Source of the DNA: Myxococcota bacterium
Lineage (GTDB): Bacteria; Myxococcota_A; UBA9160; UBA4427
NCBI GenBank assembly: GCA_030748735.1
Contig: JASMLK010000151.1
Coordinates: forward strand, 1-49,651
DNA length: 49,651 nt
Direction: 5' to 3'
The translations under genes were made by a program, and so were the position numbers. The stretch's first letter is position 1; every line of letters starts with the position of its first letter. Below, piece after piece: positions 24,112 to 35,889 of this stretch. The notes below the pieces were generated by a model. It saw only the letters and a program-made list of their open reading frames with translations, made no database searches and was not told where the DNA came from.

Positions 24112-25530
24112 ATGGGTGATGGGCAGACGACGTTCGATGTCATCGTGATCGGTGGCGGGCCAGGGGGCTATCCCGCGGCGATTCGGGCCTCACAGCTTGG
24201 CCAGCAGGTGGCCGTCGTAGAAGCGACGCACCTCGGCGGCATCTGTCTGAACTACGGCTGCATCCCCACCAAGGCGCTGCTCCACAGCGCCGAACTCTTC
24301 CACGCTGCCAGCAACATGGCCGACTACGGCGTCGAACTTCCCGGCGCTCCCACCGCGAACCTCGCCCAGATGGTGCGCCGTTCGCGTCAGGTCGCGAAAC
24401 GACTGACCACCGGCGTGAAGGCGCTGCTCAAGAAGAACAAGGTGACGGTGTTCGAAGGCTTCGGGCGACTCGCCGGGCGCGGACAGGTGCTCGTCGAACA
24501 AGCGGGGGAGGGGACACTGATGCTCCAGGCCCCGAACGTGATCCTCGCGACGGGCGCGCGGCCGCGCACGCTGCCGGGTCTCGAGCCGGATGGCGAGCGG
24601 GTGTGGACTTCCAAGGAAGCGATGCTTGCAGAGGAGATTCCCGGTTCGCTTCTCGTGGTCGGTTCGGGCGCCATCGGCATGGAGTTCGCGAGTCTCTACA
24701 ATGACCTCGGAAGCCAGGTGACCATCGTCGAGGCGCTTGCGCAGATCCTTCCGGTCGAAGACGCCGAGATCTCGGACCTCGTCGTCAAGCAATTCAAGAA
24801 GCGCGGCGTTGCCTTCCACACGAGCAGCACCGTGCAGGGGCTCGAGCGCACCGAGAGCGGAGTGCGGGCCACGGTGACCCCGGCTGAAGGGGAGGGCGAA
24901 CCCGTCACGATCGAAGTGGATCGCGTGATCCTCGCCATCGGCATCGTGGGCAACACCGAAAACCTCGGTCTCGAAGGCACTGCGGTCGAGGTGGACCGGG
25001 GCCACATCCTGACCAACGCCTGGGGACAGACGCAGGAAGCCGGCGTCTATGCGATCGGCGACGTGACGGCGCCGCCCTGGCTCGCCCACAAGGCGACCCA
25101 CGAGGGCATTCTCGCGGCCGAGCACATCGCCGGCTTGCCGAATCTACACCCCATCAATCCGCAGCGGATTCCGGGCTGCACCTACTGTCGACCCCAGATC
25201 GCGAGCATCGGGCTCACCGAGGCGAAGGCTCGCGAGACCGACCGACATGTGAAGATCGGGCGCTTCCCCTTCCGCGGGAACGGCAAGGCGATCGCGATGG
25301 GCGAACCCGAGGGCATGCTCAAGACCATTTTCGACGGTGATACGGGCGAGATTCTCGGCGCCCACCTGGTCGGTCACGGAGTGACGGAGTTGATCGCCAA
25401 CGTCGGGGCCGCGATGGAGCTCGAATCGACCGAAACCGAACTCATGCACACGGTCTTCCCGCATCCGACGCTTTCCGAAGCGCTCCACGAGAGCGTGCTG
25501 GAAGCCTTCGGGCACGCGATTCACATCTGA
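24112..25530 (+). CDS. lpdA: Dihydrolipoamide dehydrogenase (E3)
   Basis: This 472-residue flavoprotein reoxidises dihydrolipoyl groups of 2-oxoacid dehydrogenase complexes with NAD+. FAD-binding GGGPGGY is at residues 14-20, and the redox disulphide GGICLNYGCIPTK has Cys45 and Cys50. The NAD-binding VVGSGAIGMEF, the second FAD contact YAIGDV and the C-terminal His-Glu pair HPTLSE all follow. I chose ATG 24112 because GGAGG (24097-24101) lies 10 nt upstream. The E2 and lipB partners lie 16 kb away (41992-44036). Confidence 0.94.
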   Translation: MGDGQTTFDVIVIGGGPGGYPAAIRASQLGQQVAVVEATHLGGICLNYGCIPTKALLHSAELFHAASNMADYGVELPGAPTANLAQMVRRSRQVAKRLTTGVKALLKKNKVTVFEGFGRLAGRGQVLVEQAGEGTLMLQAPNVILATGARPRTLPGLEPDGERVWTSKEAMLAEEIPGSLLVVGSGAIGMEFASLYNDLGSQVTIVEALAQILPVEDAEISDLVVKQFKKRGVAFHTSSTVQGLERTESGVRATVTPAEGEGEPVTIEVDRVILAIGIVGNTENLGLEGTAVEVDRGHILTNAWGQTQEAGVYAIGDVTAPPWLAHKATHEGILAAEHIAGLPNLHPINPQRIPGCTYCRPQIASIGLTEAKARETDRHVKIGRFPFRGNGKAIAMGEPEGMLKTIFDGDTGEILGAHLVGHGVTELIANVGAAMELESTETELMHTVFPHPTLSEALHESVLEAFGHAIHI

Positions 25531-25691
25531 ACCTGCGTGCGACCGCCGCGCGACGGCTGCTACGCGTGTCGCCGGCGCCTCGGTGCCGATCCTACCGGAG
25601 GGGATTGAGTCGAAGGATCGTGCGCGGTGGGTTGGATCACTCGTCCACGCCCACTGCAACACCGAGACGGCCGGCGTACTCGTGTTATTGG

Positions 25692-26654
25692 CTAGGCGGT
25701 ATGAATCGCGCCGATGCCTCCTCCGCCGCTGGTACCCGGGATCGTCGTAGACGAATGCGTGGGCGCCGTGGCCTGAGGCGTGGTCGACGTTTCGACCGCC
25801 GGGTTGGTTGCTGCTGTTTGGTTCGCTGCGTCGCGTCGGGGCTTCGTTGCGAGTAGTGAGCGTCGCAGATCCTCGGGGCTCACCGGCGGAAGGCCGGCTT
25901 CGGCCGCGCGCTTGTGGCAGGCGACGTAGATGGCCTGCTCGCTCAAGCGACGGATCTCGATGCGACCGCCCTTGTTCACGGGATTGAACAGCGGCCCCGG
26001 TGCAACGCCGCGGCGTGCGAGCCAGCCCTCGAGGGCCAGCAGGCCTTCGCGGTTGGCGGTGAAGCGGCGCGGCGGCTTGGTGCCGTTGCCCCGGACACAG
26101 ATCGTGCTGGTGCGGCGATCGAAGTCCGAAAGGTCGAGCGCAGCGACTTCGGCGCGGCGAAGACCGGCACCGAAGAGCAGGGCGAAGAGCGCGGCGTCGC
26201 GCGGGCCAGCCGGCGAGCGGTCGCGTTCACAGGCGCCGACGAGGGCGCGCAGTTCTTCCTGGCTGAGCGCTCGGCTCTTGCGCGGTGCCGGGCCGCGGAC
26301 GGCCGGCAGGTCGATCGCGCGCTGGTGGTCTTCGGCCGAAATCTGGCCGAGGCGCCACACGTGCTTCAGCACGCCGCGCAGGGCGGCAAGGTGTTTGTTC
26401 GCGGTCGCGGGTGCGAGTTCGCTCGCCAACCGGGTGCGCAACGCCGAAGTGTGTTCGATGCGGAGCGCCGCCCAGGGCAGCGAGTACATGTCGCAGCGAC
26501 CGTCGGAAAGATATCGAGCGATCTTCTGCAGGGCTTCGGTCATGGTGCGCTTCGAACCGGGCCCGAGTTGTGCGAGATAGAGAACCGCCGGGTGCTTGTC
26601 TTCAGGCGTTTCTCGTGCGATGTCGATCTGAGTCGACTCGAACGGTGCAGTCAT
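25692..26654 (-). pseudogene. Tyrosine recombinase without catalytic tyrosine
   Basis: This 320-residue product has an N-terminal core-binding domain (residues about 20-110) and the start of the catalytic domain: ALFALLFGAGLRRAEVAALD with the first Arg, and the beta-strand lysine region RGNGTKPPRRF. The second box reads VSPEDLRRSLLA, so the usual His of HxxR is Glu. After that, where a LxGH/W motif and the nucleophilic Tyr belong, the protein ends in a Thr/Ser/Ala-rich tail of about 50 residues. Neither other frame of the tail restores the motif convincingly. It is probably a decayed integrase. ATG 26654 is preferred; ATG 26720 is possible. Confidence 0.65.
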
Positions 26655-27109
26655 TTGGTTTCCCCCCCTGATATCGGCGCGATTTCTTGCGCCGTCCCTC
26701 TCGTGATTTCCCGGCTTCATTGCTGGGAACGGAGGCCAACGTATGACCTGCGAGAGTGGCCGGGTATCGGGAGAAGAGGGGAGCTCATGGGCGGGAATCG
26801 GCTGTCTCAGAAGCCAAGCATCTCGGTCTTACACCTGAGTTCGCGGCCTTCGGACGTTCTCGTCACCGCGGCTACGTACGAGATTGTCGAGTATTGGAAG
26901 GGGCTTGGCGGACCGGTCTCGCGAACCCGCTGATGGGCTCCGCTGGCCCTCCCATCGCGGTTGAAAACCCGAATTCCCCCTGTGGCGGCGCGGGTTTGCG
27001 AGACGCAACACAAATTGCAGGTTCATGTGTCGGTTTGTCGGGCGAGAACGTCTCTCGCGGTGCTGGCTTCGCGCTCAGGACTTTTCCAGGGTGAGCCGAA
27101 AAAAAATCC
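26655..27109. other. 455-bp gap with no recognised feature
   Basis: Short frames on both strands here lack motifs and ribosome sites. No tRNA, attachment-site repeat or terminator was recognised, although the neighbouring integrase remnant made me look for them. An A8 run precedes the ATG at 27110. Confidence 0.4.
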
Positions 27110-27616
27110 ATGAACAGCAGTTTTCTGATGACGATGACCGCAATCGCGACCTTCGGGATCGGCTTGTTGATCCTGACCTCCGAGCCGAAGCAGTGGGTCG
27201 ACGACACGGCGGAGTTCTTCTTCCCCGAACCCGACCCCGTGCTGGTGGTCATCGTGGGCAACCGCGACCTGGTCGGCAGCCTGCGCGGCGTGATCGAAGC
27301 CGATCGCATCCTCGCCGACACCGGCGACGCCTTTGCATTGGATAGTCGCCGCGTGATCGCCGCCAACGCCGACGCCGCAAGCGGCCCGATCAATCAACTC
27401 GACTGGATCGAACGCAAGATCGAAATCGTCTCCGTCCCCACCGACGGCGGCCGCCAATGGGAACGGGATCGCGGCAAACGAAAGCTCGGCAAGGGCGGTT
27501 CTCCGGAAGACCAGGCCAAGGCCGAGAAGATCGCGAGCCTGATGAACAAACCAACCCTCAATGCCGGCGAAGCGATGATGCTCTTGAATCACATGGATTC
27601 TGCGGGGCAGTTTTAG
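27110..27616 (+). CDS. Membrane-anchored protein of unknown function
   Basis: This 168-residue protein has one N-terminal hydrophobic helix (LMTMTAIATFGIGLLILTSE), then a soluble domain with VLVVIVGNRDLVGSLRGVIE and a lysine-rich region (RGKRKLGKGGSPEDQAKAEK), ending in a helical segment (NAGEAMMLLNHMDSAGQF). No family is recognised. The codon composition fits its neighbours, and an AGGGTGAG is upstream of the ATG. It may be anchored to the inner membrane with a periplasmic domain. Confidence 0.6.
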   Translation: MNSSFLMTMTAIATFGIGLLILTSEPKQWVDDTAEFFFPEPDPVLVVIVGNRDLVGSLRGVIEADRILADTGDAFALDSRRVIAANADAASGPINQLDWIERKIEIVSVPTDGGRQWERDRGKRKLGKGGSPEDQAKAEKIASLMNKPTLNAGEAMMLLNHMDSAGQF

Positions 27617-27802
27617 GTCGGAGATTGCGCGGGGGGCGTGATCAACCTTTGTTGCTTGGCCGACCGCGCAGCGGTCGACAATGAGGCAGACCGCCAGTCA
27701 CCCGCCAAGACGGTGACACGAGCACGCTGTGCTCTTCCAAACCAAACAAACATCCGAGCGGCGCGAACTCACCTCCAACCACCCCATCTCCGCACCCAGC
27801 GC

Positions 27803-28975
27803 TCAGCGCCCGGTCTCCTCCACCTCCGCCTCAACCTCGGGTTTCAAGGCGCTCTGATCCCGAATCAACTCGATCGTCCGAGCCGCATCATCCCTCTCCC
27901 GTTCGAGGTAGTCCCGCACGGCGTGTGCAAGGCGGTCGTCTTTGAGGAAGTGGGCGCTCAGGGTGGGTTCGGCGTCGAAGCCGCGGACCTGTTTGTAGTC
28001 GCCGCCGGCGCCGGGTTCGAAGCGTGAGATGCCGTGGTCGATGCAGAACTCGACCGGGGCGTAGTAACAGACGTTGAAATGGAGGTAGCGCAGGGGTTGG
28101 TCGCAGCCCCAGTAGCGGCCGTAGAGGGCGTTGCCCTTCATCACGTTCAGGGTGCCGCCGATCGGTTCGCCTGCGGCCCAGGCGATGGTGAGTTGGAGGC
28201 GGTCGCGGAAGCGTTCGGTCATGAGTTCGAAGAACGCCTGGGTCAGGTACTGGCGGCCCCAGTAGTGATGGTTCTCGATCGTGTCGAGATAGAAGCGAAA
28301 CATGTGGGACATGAGTTCGTCGTCGATCTCGTCGCCGACGGCATGGCGGATCTCGATGCCGATCCGCTCGATTTCGCGCCGCTCGCGGCGGATCTGGTTG
28401 CGGCGCTTGCTGCGAAAGCGGGCGAGGTAGTCGTCGAAGGTCTCGTAGCCGTGGTTCTTCCAGTGGTATTGGAAGCCGACTCGGATGTCGAAACCCATCT
28501 CGCGCAGGGCATCGACTTCGTCGGGTAGGCAAAAGTTGACGTGGGCGCCTGAAACGTCTTCGCCTTCACACACGGTTCGCAGCGCGGCGCCGAACTGCTT
28601 CGCCCACTGTTCGCGGTCCTGGCCCGGAGCGACGAGAAAGCGCGCACCGGTCACCGGGGTGAAGGGCACGCCGACCACGAGCTTCGGGTAGTAGGCGAGG
28701 CCGGCGCGTTCGGCGGCGTGGGCCCAGCTGTGGTCGTAGACGAATTCGCCCTGACTGTTGTACTTCACGTACAGCGGACAGGCGGCGACGAGTTCGTCGC
28801 CCTCGTAGCCGACCAGCGTGCGCGGGACCCAACCGCTGCTCTCACCCACGCAGCCCGTTTCTTCGAGGCCGGCGAGCCAATCCCATTCGAGAAAGGGGGA
28901 TTCGTCGGCGGCGAGTCGATTCCAGGCGTCGCGCGGGATGGACGCGACGCCGTCGGTCATTTCGATCCTCGGCAT
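27803..28975 (-). CDS. FemAB-like GNAT family protein (DUF482)
   Basis: This 390-residue protein matches the DUF482 family, which has a double GNAT-like fold and is often labelled a peptidoglycan-biosynthesis-like protein: SPFLEWDWLAGLEETGCVG near the start, CPLYVKYNSQGEFVYDHSWA, then YLARFRSKRRNQIRRERREI and the GNAT core GGTLNVMKGNALYGRYWGCD followed by FEPGAGGDYKQVRGF. Such proteins probably transfer amino-acyl or acyl groups, but the substrate is not known. It is divergent from clpS, with 38 bp between the starts. Confidence 0.85.
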   Translation of the reverse strand: MPRIEMTDGVASIPRDAWNRLAADESPFLEWDWLAGLEETGCVGESSGWVPRTLVGYEGDELVAACPLYVKYNSQGEFVYDHSWAHAAERAGLAYYPKLVVGVPFTPVTGARFLVAPGQDREQWAKQFGAALRTVCEGEDVSGAHVNFCLPDEVDALREMGFDIRVGFQYHWKNHGYETFDDYLARFRSKRRNQIRRERREIERIGIEIRHAVGDEIDDELMSHMFRFYLDTIENHHYWGRQYLTQAFFELMTERFRDRLQLTIAWAAGEPIGGTLNVMKGNALYGRYWGCDQPLRYLHFNVCYYAPVEFCIDHGISRFEPGAGGDYKQVRGFDAEPTLSAHFLKDDRLAHAVRDYLERERDDAARTIELIRDQSALKPEVEAEVEETGR

Positions 28976-29013
28976 CTCGATGCAGTCTAACGCGTCCGGG
29001 CTATCCTCCCGTC

Positions 29014-29394
29014 GTGAAACGAGAACTTCTTGCTCATTCCACTGGCGACGCGACTGCCTCGCGCATGGCCGGCGGCAAACCGGGCACCCCGAAGGACCAC
29101 CGCGAAGAAGGCCTGGCGACGGCCGAGCGCAAGAAGACGAAGCGCCCCGATCGCTACAAGGTCCTGCTCTACAACGACGACTACACGCCGATGGACTTCG
29201 TCGTGAACGTTCTCGTCCAGGTGTTCGGCAAGAGCCCGGCCGCGGCCACGCAGATCATGTTGCAGGTCCACAAGGGTGGACTTGGCGTCGCCGGCGTCTA
29301 TATCCGCGAAATCGCCGAAACGAAGGTCGCGACGGTTCATCGCCTGGCCGAAGAGCGGGGCTATCCCCTTCGTTCGGGTGTCGAAAAGGAATAA
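29014..29394 (+). CDS. clpS: ATP-dependent Clp protease adaptor ClpS
   Basis: This protein of up to 126 residues ends in the ClpS domain: RYKVLLYNDDYTPMDFVVNV, then IMLQVHKGGLGVAGVYIREI and ETKVATVHRLAEERGYPL. The NDDYTPMDFV helix forms the N-degron pocket. ClpS delivers proteins with destabilising N-termini to ClpA-ClpP. The first 40 residues are a flexible charged tail. The start is GTG 29014 or ATG 29065; neither has a clear ribosome site. It is followed by clpA after 71 bp, the usual pairing. Confidence 0.93.
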   Translation: MKRELLAHSTGDATASRMAGGKPGTPKDHREEGLATAERKKTKRPDRYKVLLYNDDYTPMDFVVNVLVQVFGKSPAAATQIMLQVHKGGLGVAGVYIREIAETKVATVHRLAEERGYPLRSGVEKE

Positions 29395-29465
29395 CGGGTC
29401 GAGCGGCTTTCGCTCCACCCGCGCCCCTGCATCCAGTAGCGCATCACGGAGTCACCAAGAGTCAT

Positions 29466-31718
<2,253 letters not shown>

Positions 31719-31797
31719 GCCTCGGATCAGGGCGTCGCGTCGGCGTTGAAGTCCGGCAGGCCGCTCGCGAGCGCCGCCGGGATGTCGTGGGAGACGA

Positions 31798-33312
31798 TCA
31801 ATCGTCGAGCTCCGTCTTCCAGTCCCCGCGCCGGAATGTGTATAGGAGGACGAGGCTGCGGGCGAGGTGGTCGAAGATCAACGCCGACCAGACCCACGCC
31901 ACGCCGTAGCCCAGCACGATCGCGAAGAGGAAGGCGAGGGGGACGCGGAAGAGCCAGTTGCCCACGCACGCGGCGAGCAACGGCGTGCCGGTGTCGCCGG
32001 CACCGCGATGGGCTCCGCCCAACACGAACTGCAATTGCAGGAGCGGCTGCGCGATCGCGAGGGCGAGCATGAACGGGCCGAGGGCTGCGATCACCGCCAT
32101 GTCGTCGGTGAGCAGGCCCGCGATGTCGAAGCGAAACACCCCGACGAACGCGCCGAGCAGCACGGCGGTAGCGATCGCGAGCCCTGCACTCTGCCAACCG
32201 ATGCGCTCCGCTTCGTCGGGTTCGCGTGCGCCGAGCGCCTGGCCGATCAACGTCGCGCAGGCTTGTGCGTACGACTGCCCCGGGATCCAGGTAAAGGCCA
32301 GCAGCGGAATGCCCACCGTGTAGGCCGCGACCGAGAGCGTCCCGTAGTAGTGCCCGAGCACCCAGATGTAACTGAGCATCGCCGTGTTCATCACCAACCG
32401 CTCGGCGATGCCAGGCAGCGCGATGCGAACGACTTCGCGGCTTCTCGGGTTGATGCCGAAGACGTCGCGTGCGCGGACACCGAGGGGGGTCGAATTCGGT
32501 TCGACGACGACGCGCGCCACCAGCACCGCGAGCCCGACCGCCTGGGAAATCAGCGTCGCGATACCCGCCCCGACGAGTTCGAGCCGCGGCGCGCCGAAGT
32601 GTCCGAAGATCAGGATCCAGTTGAGCAGCAGCTTGAAGCCCATCACCACCATGGCGACCAGCATCGGGAAGCGCATGTGTTTGTCCGCGCGCAGCCCGCT
32701 TTCGATGACGAGCGCCGCGGCCATCAACACGGATGAAGCCAGCACGTAGTTCAGGTAGGGGACGGCCGCTTCGGTGACGTTCTGTTCCTGTCCCAGGAAC
32801 GCGAAGGCGGCGGGTGCGACGAGGGCGATGGGCACACTGAGTGCGATGCTGATCGCCACACCGACTTGAAGCGACGCCCCGAATGCGCGTTGCGCTTCGC
32901 GCGGCTCGCGGGCGCCGATCGCCCGCGCCATCAACGCCACGCATGCGAGGCCGATCGCGAAGAGCGAGCTCTGCACCAGAAAGAAGAACTGTGTCGCAAT
33001 GCCAACCGCGGCGAGCGGAACCGCCGCACCGCCTTCGGCGTCACCGAGGCGACCGATCATCGCCCGGTCGATCACGCCCGCGAGGGTGACGGCGCCAGTG
33101 GCCAGCATCACCGGCCACGAAAGCCGCAGGATCTCGGGCACCGCACTCGTGTGCAGGCGCAAGCGCCTGGCGAGATCGCTGCGCTCGGGCTCGGCGGTGG
33201 AAACGGCCTGCTGGGCGAGGGTGGTTGCGGGTAGGCCGGGGGCGGTTTCGGGATCGAGGTTGTCGTCAGGGCCGGTGGCTTGCGAACTCGCTAAAGGATC
33301 ATCACCGGACAT
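31798..33312 (-). CDS. MATE family efflux transporter
   Basis: This 504-residue protein has 12 predicted helices in two similar halves after a 50-residue polar start. Typical MATE segments are LSWPVMLATGAVTLAGVIDR (helix 1), GLACVALMARAIGAREPREA (helix 2) and, in the second half, AYAQACATLIGQALGA-type sequence. It probably exports cationic or drug-like compounds against Na+ or H+. ATG 33312 starts the polar segment. It is convergent with clpA and divergent from ispH, with the large inverted repeat between it and ispH. Confidence 0.88.
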   Translation of the reverse strand: MSGDDPLASSQATGPDDNLDPETAPGLPATTLAQQAVSTAEPERSDLARRLRLHTSAVPEILRLSWPVMLATGAVTLAGVIDRAMIGRLGDAEGGAAVPLAAVGIATQFFFLVQSSLFAIGLACVALMARAIGAREPREAQRAFGASLQVGVAISIALSVPIALVAPAAFAFLGQEQNVTEAAVPYLNYVLASSVLMAAALVIESGLRADKHMRFPMLVAMVVMGFKLLLNWILIFGHFGAPRLELVGAGIATLISQAVGLAVLVARVVVEPNSTPLGVRARDVFGINPRSREVVRIALPGIAERLVMNTAMLSYIWVLGHYYGTLSVAAYTVGIPLLAFTWIPGQSYAQACATLIGQALGAREPDEAERIGWQSAGLAIATAVLLGAFVGVFRFDIAGLLTDDMAVIAALGPFMLALAIAQPLLQLQFVLGGAHRGAGDTGTPLLAACVGNWLFRVPLAFLFAIVLGYGVAWVWSALIFDHLARSLVLLYTFRRGDWKTELDD

Positions 33313-33390
33313 GGGGCGCGCAGGCTAACAGGTCTCCCAAAGCCCTGCCGGGTTCGCCATCGCCCGCCCCAACATCGTGACTGGCTGCCC

Positions 33391-33552
33391 AGCAGCCCCT
33401 TGAACAACCCGCGCTCTCGCCCAGCACGCGTCTTTGCTCCGCCGCCTTCGTTGCGAACCCTTGGCGTAGCCGGGCTACGCCGGCGGCTTCACGCCTCGGC
33501 CGCGGAGCAAACTCGCGCACTGGACTCGGCGCGGGTTGTCCAAGGGGCTGCT
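33391..33552. repeat. 162-bp nested inverted-repeat element
   Basis: The outer arms AGCAGCCCCTTG... (33391-33414) and its complement (33529-33552) match at 23 of 24 positions. Inside, a second pair around TTTGCTCCG (33432-33440) and CGGAGCAAA (33503-33511) continues the stem with a few mismatches, and the centre holds GGCGTAG-N5-CTACGCC (33463-33481). It can fold as one long hairpin or cruciform. It lies between the divergent MATE and ispH starts, so it is not a terminator. The form suggests a MITE- or REP-like dispersed element, but no second copy is in the window. Confidence 0.8.
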
Positions 33553-33583
33553 AGCGTACGCCCCCGTCAGACATGGAGAGTTG

Positions 33584-34513
33584 ATGGAGATCCTGCTCGC
33601 GAGTCCCCGGGGCTTTTGCGCCGGCGTGGACCGCGCCATCGAAATCGTCGAACGCGCGCTCGAACGGCACGGCCCCCCCGTGTACGTGCGGCACGAGATC
33701 GTCCACAACAAGGCGGTCGTCGATGCACTGCGTGAGAAGGGCGCGATCTTCGTCGAAGAACCTTCGGAGGCGCCGCTCGGGTCTCAACTGATCTTCAGCG
33801 CGCACGGGGTCTCGCCCAAGGTGCGCGACGAAGCCGCTGCGCACGACCATCACACGATCGACGCGACGTGTCCGTTGGTCACGAAGGTTCATGTCGAGGT
33901 GAAGCGGATGGTCGCGCAGGGCTACGAGATCATCATGATCGGTCACGCGGGCCACGTGGAAGTCGAAGGCACGATGGGGCAGGCGCCGGGCCAGATGCAC
34001 CTGGTCGAAACCGTCGACGACGTGAAGCGGATCAAAGTGCGCAACCCGGAGCGGCTCGGTTGTGTGACGCAGACGACCCTTTCGGTCGATGACACCGCCG
34101 TGGTGATGGAGGCCCTGAAAGCGCGCTTCCCGCAGATTCGCCTGCCCAAGCGCGACGACATCTGTTACGCGACCCAGAACCGCCAGGACGCCGTGAAGAC
34201 GCTCGCCGAGCAGGCGGACCTCGTCTTGATCGTCGGGGCGCCGGCATCGTCGAACAGCAACCGGCTCGTCGAAGTCGCGGCCAAGCGCGGCATCCGCAGT
34301 GTCTTGATCCAGAACGCCTACGAAATCGAACCCGTCTGGCTCGAAGGCGTGCGCTGCGTTGGCGTGAGCGCCGGAGCCTCGACCCCGGAGTTCCTGGTCG
34401 AGCAGGTGATCGAACGGCTCGAGACGCTCCACGAGGGCGACGTCAACGTCCGATCCCTCGCCCTCGTCGACGAAGGCATGACGTTCAAACTACCGGCGGA
34501 GCTGCGAGACTGA
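33584..34513 (+). CDS. ispH: 4-hydroxy-3-methylbut-2-enyl diphosphate reductase IspH
   Basis: This 309-residue iron-sulphur enzyme makes IPP and DMAPP in the last step of the MEP pathway. The three cluster cysteines are Cys12 ([14 protein letters not shown]), Cys96 ([11 protein letters not shown]) and Cys194 ([11 protein letters not shown]). [25 protein letters not shown] and [12 protein letters not shown] are also conserved. ATG 33584 has GGAGAG upstream; a longer reading from 33536 would start inside the inverted repeat and is rejected. The length is that of standard IspH. Confidence 0.96.
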   Translation: MEILLASPRGFCAGVDRAIEIVERALERHGPPVYVRHEIVHNKAVVDALREKGAIFVEEPSEAPLGSQLIFSAHGVSPKVRDEAAAHDHHTIDATCPLVTKVHVEVKRMVAQGYEIIMIGHAGHVEVEGTMGQAPGQMHLVETVDDVKRIKVRNPERLGCVTQTTLSVDDTAVVMEALKARFPQIRLPKRDDICYATQNRQDAVKTLAEQADLVLIVGAPASSNSNRLVEVAAKRGIRSVLIQNAYEIEPVWLEGVRCVGVSAGASTPEFLVEQVIERLETLHEGDVNVRSLALVDEGMTFKLPAELRD

Positions 34514-34599
34514 ACGAACGCGTCGCTTGCAGCGATCCCGCCCACCCGTTTCCAACCAAACATCGAAAGCTCAAGCGAAGTCGAGAAGGAGAGCCTCTC

Positions 34600-35808
34600 A
34601 TGGCCGACATCGAAACGTTCCGCTCCGAAACCCGCAGTTGGCTCGAGGCCAATGCTCCGGAATCTCTTCGGCATGCCCGCGGCAGCAGTGATGCGCTCGA
34701 GGGACATTGGGGCGGTCGCAACGCCGAATGGGCGACCCCCGACCACAAGGCCTGGGCCGAGATCATGGCCGACAAGCAGTGGACGGCTCCCATGTGGCCC
34801 ACCGAATACGGCGGTGGCGGTCTCAGCAAGCAGGAAAACAAGGTGCTCACCGAAGAGATGGGGCGCCTGGGTCTGCCCGCCCCGCTCACGGGCTTTGGCT
34901 TTACGATGATCGGCCCGGTGCTGCTTCGCTTTGGCAACGAAGAACAGAAGAAGGAACACCTGCCGAAGATCTGCCGCGGCGAAATCCGCTGGTGCCAGGG
35001 TTATTCGGAACCGGGCGCCGGTTCGGACCTTGCGTCGCTCCAGTGCAAGGCCGTCCGCGAGGGCGACGAGTTCGTGATCAACGGCCAGAAGATCTGGACG
35101 TCCTACGCCGACAAGTCCGACTGGATCTTCGCTCTGGTGCGCACGGACCCCGACGTGAAGAAGCAGGAGGGCATTACGTTCATCCTGATCGACATGGAAA
35201 CGCCCGGCGTTAGCGTGAAGCCGATCCAGCTGATCAGCGGCAAGTCCCCGTTCTGCGAAACCTTCTTCGCAGACGTTCACGCCCCCGTGAGCAACGTGAT
35301 CCACGAGATCAACGCGGGCTGGACGGTCGCGAAGGCGCTGCTCGGACACGAGCGCACGATGATCTCCCAGGTATTCGGCGGGGCGACGGGCGCGCGCAAG
35401 GGACGTGGTCGCCTGGTCGAGATGGCGGCGAAGTACCTCGGCGAGGAAGAGGGCGGTCGCCTGGCCGACCCCGTCTATCGCAACGAAGTCGCGCAGATGG
35501 AGATGGATGTCGCCGGCTTCCGCTACGCAGCCCAGCGCATGAACGACGAAGCCAAGGCGGGCCATCAGCCCGGCGCCGAAAGCTCGATGTTCAAGGTCGT
35601 GGGCACCGAGAACAACATGAAGCAGCACGAACTGATGGTGCGCCTCGCCGGACCGCAGGGCATCGGCTGGGAAGGTGAGGGCTTCGAAGACGACGAACTC
35701 GATCTCACGCGAGCCTGGCTGCGCACCCGCGGCAATTCCATCGAAGGCGGTACGTCGGAGATCCAGCTCAACATCATTGCCAAGCATGTGTTGGGCCTGT
35801 CCGGCTGA
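34600..35808 (+). CDS. Acyl-CoA dehydrogenase, catalytic partner of an adjacent pair
   Basis: This 402-residue protein has FRSETRSWLEANAPESLR at the start, WPTEYGGGGLSKQE, the FAD-binding CQGYSEPGAGSDLASLQCKA, VINGQKIWTSYADKSDWIFA and the C-terminal SIEGGTSEIQLNIIAKHVLG. The Glu before GGT (about E382) is the expected catalytic base. This type resembles the alpha-like members of the heteromeric acyl-CoA dehydrogenases known from steroid and other side-chain oxidation in actinobacteria. The gene is followed after 81 bp by a second dehydrogenase that lacks the base, which fits an alpha2-beta2 enzyme. Confidence 0.9.
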   Translation: MADIETFRSETRSWLEANAPESLRHARGSSDALEGHWGGRNAEWATPDHKAWAEIMADKQWTAPMWPTEYGGGGLSKQENKVLTEEMGRLGLPAPLTGFGFTMIGPVLLRFGNEEQKKEHLPKICRGEIRWCQGYSEPGAGSDLASLQCKAVREGDEFVINGQKIWTSYADKSDWIFALVRTDPDVKKQEGITFILIDMETPGVSVKPIQLISGKSPFCETFFADVHAPVSNVIHEINAGWTVAKALLGHERTMISQVFGGATGARKGRGRLVEMAAKYLGEEEGGRLADPVYRNEVAQMEMDVAGFRYAAQRMNDEAKAGHQPGAESSMFKVVGTENNMKQHELMVRLAGPQGIGWEGEGFEDDELDLTRAWLRTRGNSIEGGTSEIQLNIIAKHVLGLSG

Positions 35809-35889
35809 GCCGAGCTTCGCGCCGCATTCCTTTTACGACATCGAAACACATCCAAGATCCCAAAGAGTCCAGAGAGAAAGACGAACACG

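Noticed and set aside
31727..32944. 405-codon frame overlapping the MATE gene on the same strand
   Set aside because: It is out of frame with the MATE gene, Arg-rich, and lacks hydrophobic helices or motifs.
33536..33583. Longer ispH start inside the inverted repeat
   Set aside because: IspH normally begins at the [12 protein letters not shown] position, and that ATG (33584) has its own GGAG.
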